A stretch of 64,000 bases of DNA from CAUTNA01 sp964371145 (GTDB lineage: Bacteria > Pseudomonadota > Alphaproteobacteria > Rs-D84), in contig CAYJKO010000002.1 of NCBI GenBank assembly GCA_964371145.1, positions 1-64,000 on the forward strand, given 5' to 3'. Below the pieces are notes generated by a model. The model did not search any database. It was not told the origin of the DNA and worked only from the letters and a program-made list of their open reading frames with translations. Position numbers and translations under genes: made by a program. Below are positions 61,946 to 64,000 of the stretch, in pieces. The first letter of the stretch is position 1, and each line of letters starts with the position of its first letter.

Positions 61946-62451
61946 TAAAAAGATGCGATAAGCCGGGTTGCGGCAAAGCCGGTGTTTGCCGCGCGCCAAA
62001 AAACCGCGATTTAAAAGAATATTGGAATTTCTGCAAAGAGCACGCAGAAGAATATAATAAAAATTGGAATTATTATTCAAATATGTCTGAGTCCGACATT
62101 GAATCAGACTGGGAAAAACGCACATTTGGCTCTGAATTAAAAGATGCAGACAAGGCTAAAAAAGACAGCACAGATTATGCAAAATTCATAAATGATTTTT
62201 TATCAGGCCGCGAAACATATGACCATGCGGTATCAAAACCGGTTGCACCATCGACCATCATATCTGCCCTGTCTGTTTTTGAATTGGGCATAAATTCGTC
62301 ATGGCGTGAAATATCTGCAAAATATAGAATGCTGGCTAAAAAATATCACCCCGACACAAATGCGGACAAACCGGATGCGGCCGAAAAATTTACAAAAATT
62401 TCCACCGCATATAAAACATTGGAAGAATATTACAAAAAAAAGAAGGCTTAA
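61942..62451 (+). CDS. J-domain protein
   Basis: 169 aa. A C-terminal J-domain (about 113-165) has the HPD motif in YRMLAKKYHPDTNAD and helices before and after, so it should stimulate a DnaK-type chaperone. The N-terminal 80 residues hold RCDKPGCGKAGVCRAPKNRD, with several Cys but no zinc finger I can assign. The start overlaps the xerD stop (ATGA). Family known in Alphaproteobacteria. Confidence 0.85.
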   Translation: MIKRCDKPGCGKAGVCRAPKNRDLKEYWNFCKEHAEEYNKNWNYYSNMSESDIESDWEKRTFGSELKDADKAKKDSTDYAKFINDFLSGRETYDHAVSKPVAPSTIISALSVFELGINSSWREISAKYRMLAKKYHPDTNADKPDAAEKFTKISTAYKTLEEYYKKKKA

Positions 62452-62470
62452 AAAAGCCTTCTTTTTTATT
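62435..62470. terminator. Bidirectional terminator between the J-domain gene and trxB
   Basis: agaaggctt-aaaa-aagccttct stem with A-run and T-run flanks between convergent stops. Confidence 0.88.
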
Positions 62471-63365
62471 TTGAATTCAAATATGCGATTGCATCCATAC
62501 CGGCGCTGCACCCTGCACCAACGGCTGTTGCTATTTGCATTTTCAAATCAGATTGAACGTCACCCGCAACGAACATACCGGTCGGCAATTCATTTTGGTT
62601 CAAACGGCCCATTTTATCACGTTTAACGGTTTCAGATAAATAATCTGTATTTGCTTCGTGACCGATTGCGATAAACAAACCGTGGCAAACAATTTCTTCG
62701 CCAGACGTTGTTGTTGCAATTAATTCGCCATCTGTTGACCCATCTTTTTCTTTCAAAGATTTTAATTCAGTATTGAATACACATTCGATTTTTTCATTTT
62801 CGTGTACGCGATCAACCATAACTTGTTCCGCGCGAGAAAAATCTTCTTTGCGATAAACAATTTTTACAGATTTTGCAACGTCCGCCAAATATAACGCATC
62901 ATTCAAAGCAGAATTTCCACCACCAATTACCAATACATCTTTATCTGTGTAAAAGAATCCATCACATGTCGCACAATAAGAAACGCCACGACCGAATAAT
63001 TCTTTTGCGCCTTCTATTTCTAACTTACGTGGGGATGCGCCCGTTGATAAAATAACAGATTTACCGGTATATTGTGTGCCATTTGCGCCTGTTACAACGA
63101 ATCCTGTGTCGCTGTCGCCTGAAATAGATACAGCCGGAGTCATAACAACTTCTGTTCCAAATGTTTCGGCCTGAGCTTTCATAAATTCAGACAATTCCAA
63201 ACCGCTGCCTTTCCAACCTGGATAATTTTCCAAAACGGCGATACCGGCTGTTTGACCACCCAATTTATCACCACCCAAAATTAAAGTCTTTTTGCCTGCA
63301 CGCGCCGTATACAAAGCGGCAGTCAAACCCGCAGGTCCAGACCCCAAAATAATAATATCATACAT
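62466..63365 (-). CDS. trxB: Thioredoxin reductase
   Basis: FAD/NADPH enzyme that reduces thioredoxin. 299 aa with the FAD motif IILGSGPAGLTAALYTARAG, the redox motif CATCDG, an NADPH motif IGGGNSALNDALYL, and GMFVAGDVQSDLKMQIATAVG near the end. Pairs with trxA at 33.7 kb and can supply electrons to the ribonucleotide reductase encoded next door. Confidence 0.95.
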   Translation of the reverse strand: MYDIIILGSGPAGLTAALYTARAGKKTLILGGDKLGGQTAGIAVLENYPGWKGSGLELSEFMKAQAETFGTEVVMTPAVSISGDSDTGFVVTGANGTQYTGKSVILSTGASPRKLEIEGAKELFGRGVSYCATCDGFFYTDKDVLVIGGGNSALNDALYLADVAKSVKIVYRKEDFSRAEQVMVDRVHENEKIECVFNTELKSLKEKDGSTDGELIATTTSGEEIVCHGLFIAIGHEANTDYLSETVKRDKMGRLNQNELPTGMFVAGDVQSDLKMQIATAVGAGCSAGMDAIAYLNSK

Positions 63366-63575
63366 AATTTTTCTCCGTTTATTATTACTATTATATATAT
63401 GTTTATATTGAACAAAAACAAGACTAACACATAAAAAACAAAATACAAAGATATATTTTTTTTAAAAATATTGATTTTCCAAGGTTTTTTTTCAGATTAA
63501 AAATGTTCATAAATAAACGCCTATAAAAAGTCAAGCATATAAATTAAAAAAATTGAAAAAAATGTGTTTTTATTA

Positions 63576-63581
63576 TATAAT
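63576..63581 (+). promoter_or_regulatory. -10 element of the ribonucleotide reductase gene
   Basis: TATAAT just before the first NrdR-like box; the transcription start would fall inside that box. Confidence 0.5.
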
Positions 63582-63583
63582 AA

Positions 63584-63599
63584 TTACTATATATTGTGT
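63584..63599 (+). promoter_or_regulatory. NrdR-like box 1
   Basis: TTACTATATATTGTGT matches the palindromic NrdR consensus ACACWATATATWGTGT at 14 of 16 positions. A second box begins exactly 32 bases downstream, the usual three-turn spacing. Confidence 0.7.
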
Positions 63600-63615
63600 T
63601 TAATCAACAAAATTA

Positions 63616-63631
63616 ACACTATTAGTAGTGT
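63616..63631 (+). promoter_or_regulatory. NrdR-like box 2
   Basis: ACACTATTAGTAGTGT is a palindrome with arms ACACTA and TAGTGT around TTAG, 13 of 16 to the NrdR consensus. Confidence 0.7.
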
Positions 63632-63669
63632 TTTTTATAAAATTACTTTTAAAAACAAAGGGCGTAAAA

Positions 63670-64000
63670 ATGAACGAATCATTAAAACTTTTATCAGATT
63701 TAACATACTATATGAAATATTCTAAATATACGCCCCAGATGAAAAGACGTGAAACTTGGGCAGAAACCATTTTACGTAACAAAGAAATGCATTTGAAAAA
63801 ATTCCCACAGGTTGCAGACATCATAGAAAAAGCATACGAATTGGTTTTACAGAAAAAAATTTTGCCTTCTATGCGCTCTATGCAATTTGGTGGCGCAGGT
63901 ATAGAACAAAATAATGCACGTATGTATAATTGTTCGGCCATAGGCATAGATTCTATCGAATCATTTCGCGATTTATTTTATTTATTATTATGTGGCACAG
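63670..64000 (+). CDS. Adenosylcobalamin-dependent (class II) ribonucleotide reductase, partial
   Basis: Only the first 110 codons are in the window. The sequence starts MNESLKLLSDLTYYMKYSKY and continues with MKRRETWAETILRNKEMHL, KILPSMRSMQFGGAGIEQNN, the first active-site Cys in RMYNCSAIGID, and FRDLFYLLLCGTG, matching the NrdJ-type class II enzymes (no N-terminal ATP cone). Class I is less likely. AAAGGGCG lies upstream. Two NrdR-like boxes sit 39-86 bases before the start. Confidence 0.85.
   Translation, partial: MNESLKLLSDLTYYMKYSKYTPQMKRRETWAETILRNKEMHLKKFPQVADIIEKAYELVLQKKILPSMRSMQFGGAGIEQNNARMYNCSAIGIDSIESFRDLFYLLLCGT

Larger units (their letters stand above)
63366..63669. other. Divergent intergenic region between trxB and the RNR gene
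   Basis: 304 bases, very AT-rich, no supported ORF. It holds the trxB leader on the left and, near the right end, a TATAAT (63576-63581) and two NrdR-like boxes. I saw no cobalamin riboswitch core, though RNR is B12-dependent. Confidence 0.6.

Noticed and set aside
43179..62451. Alternative code with TGA read as Trp
   Set aside because: TGA is used as a stop in xerD (61943-61945) and at 43180-43182, with normal downstream starts, and Trp is coded by TGG.
63366..63669. Cobalamin riboswitch upstream of the class II RNR
   Set aside because: No B12-box-like sequence was found in this AT-rich region; NrdR boxes explain the regulation better.
1..64000. CRISPR array, insertion sequences or prophage
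   Set aside because: No regularly spaced repeats, transposase, integrase other than XerD, or phage structural genes were seen in the window.

Overview
The window is 64 kb of an AT-rich bacterial chromosome with short intergenic gaps and a standard genetic code (TGA ends xerD and other genes). It is a draft assembly: one 100-N scaffold gap (3947-4046) lies inside a gene. The gene set points to an alphaproteobacterium with a compact genome, possibly one of the small-genome gut or host-associated lineages. The clues are GatCAB, SUF Fe-S assembly with SufT, an alphaproteobacterial RHH_4-type protein, Tat/Sec/Lol/Lpt envelope machinery and a class II ribonucleotide reductase. The lineage is my inference; no rRNA is present to test it.

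Layout. 0.07-5.0 kb: a DnaA-like initiator, dprA, and two exported proteins of unknown function (one spanning the gap). 5.1-9.4 kb: plsY, rpsT, a MORN-like protein, and a PilN-type secretin with a TcpQ/PilL-type partner. 9.5-13.2 kb: an anchored helical protein, sufB, sufC and an AI-2E family permease. 13.2-20.6 kb: rnd-like and ruvX on the minus strand, then gatC-gatA-(ATP-grasp-like gene)-gatB-small ORF-miaB, with tRNA-Phe on the minus strand before gatB. 20.6-24.9 kb: a short autotransporter-like protein, a His-rich lipoprotein, two tandem DMT transporters and tRNA-Lys(CUU). 25-33.7 kb: an NlpD-like LytM factor, tatC, tatB, lolA, recJ, ftsI, an FtsL-like protein, and sufE-sufT-sufS. 33.7-40.7 kb: trxA, a DksA-like protein, tatA with a SPOR protein, a tiny lipoprotein, thrS, a hemolysin III homologue, gltX and trmB. 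40.7-43.4 kb: an island of unknown genes including a four-gene operon. 43.4-57.5 kb: a YbeY-Lnt fusion, a possible lysozyme-like protein, rarA, two barrel proteins, ftsK, a PAP2 phosphatase, an S41-like protein, secF-secD-yajC. 57.6-64 kb: mutL, greA, an LptF/LptG permease, a 43-aa membrane ORF, xerD, a J-domain protein, trxB and the start of a class II RNR gene behind two NrdR-like boxes.

How it fits together. Most genes serve envelope biogenesis and division (Tat, SecDF-YajC, Lol, Lpt, Lnt, FtsI/FtsK/XerD, SPOR, LytM), Fe-S assembly, and translation quality (GatCAB, ThrRS, GluRS, MiaB, TrmB, YbeY). Several conserved proteins have lost key residues or domains: DnaA lacks arginine-finger and sensor residues, the S41 protease lacks Ser/Lys, DksA lacks zinc cysteines, the LytM factor lacks zinc ligands, and ThrRS lacks the TGS domain. 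Promoters repeatedly show an extended -10 of the form TGnTATAAT with no clear -35, and at several genes the -10 lies only 7-10 nt before the start codon, which predicts leaderless or nearly leaderless mRNAs.

The most interesting leads are the divergent DnaA, the catalytically dead S41 protein, the YbeY-Lnt fusion, the isolated PilN/PilL pair, the unknown operon at 41.4-43.4 kb and the widespread leaderless-promoter geometry.
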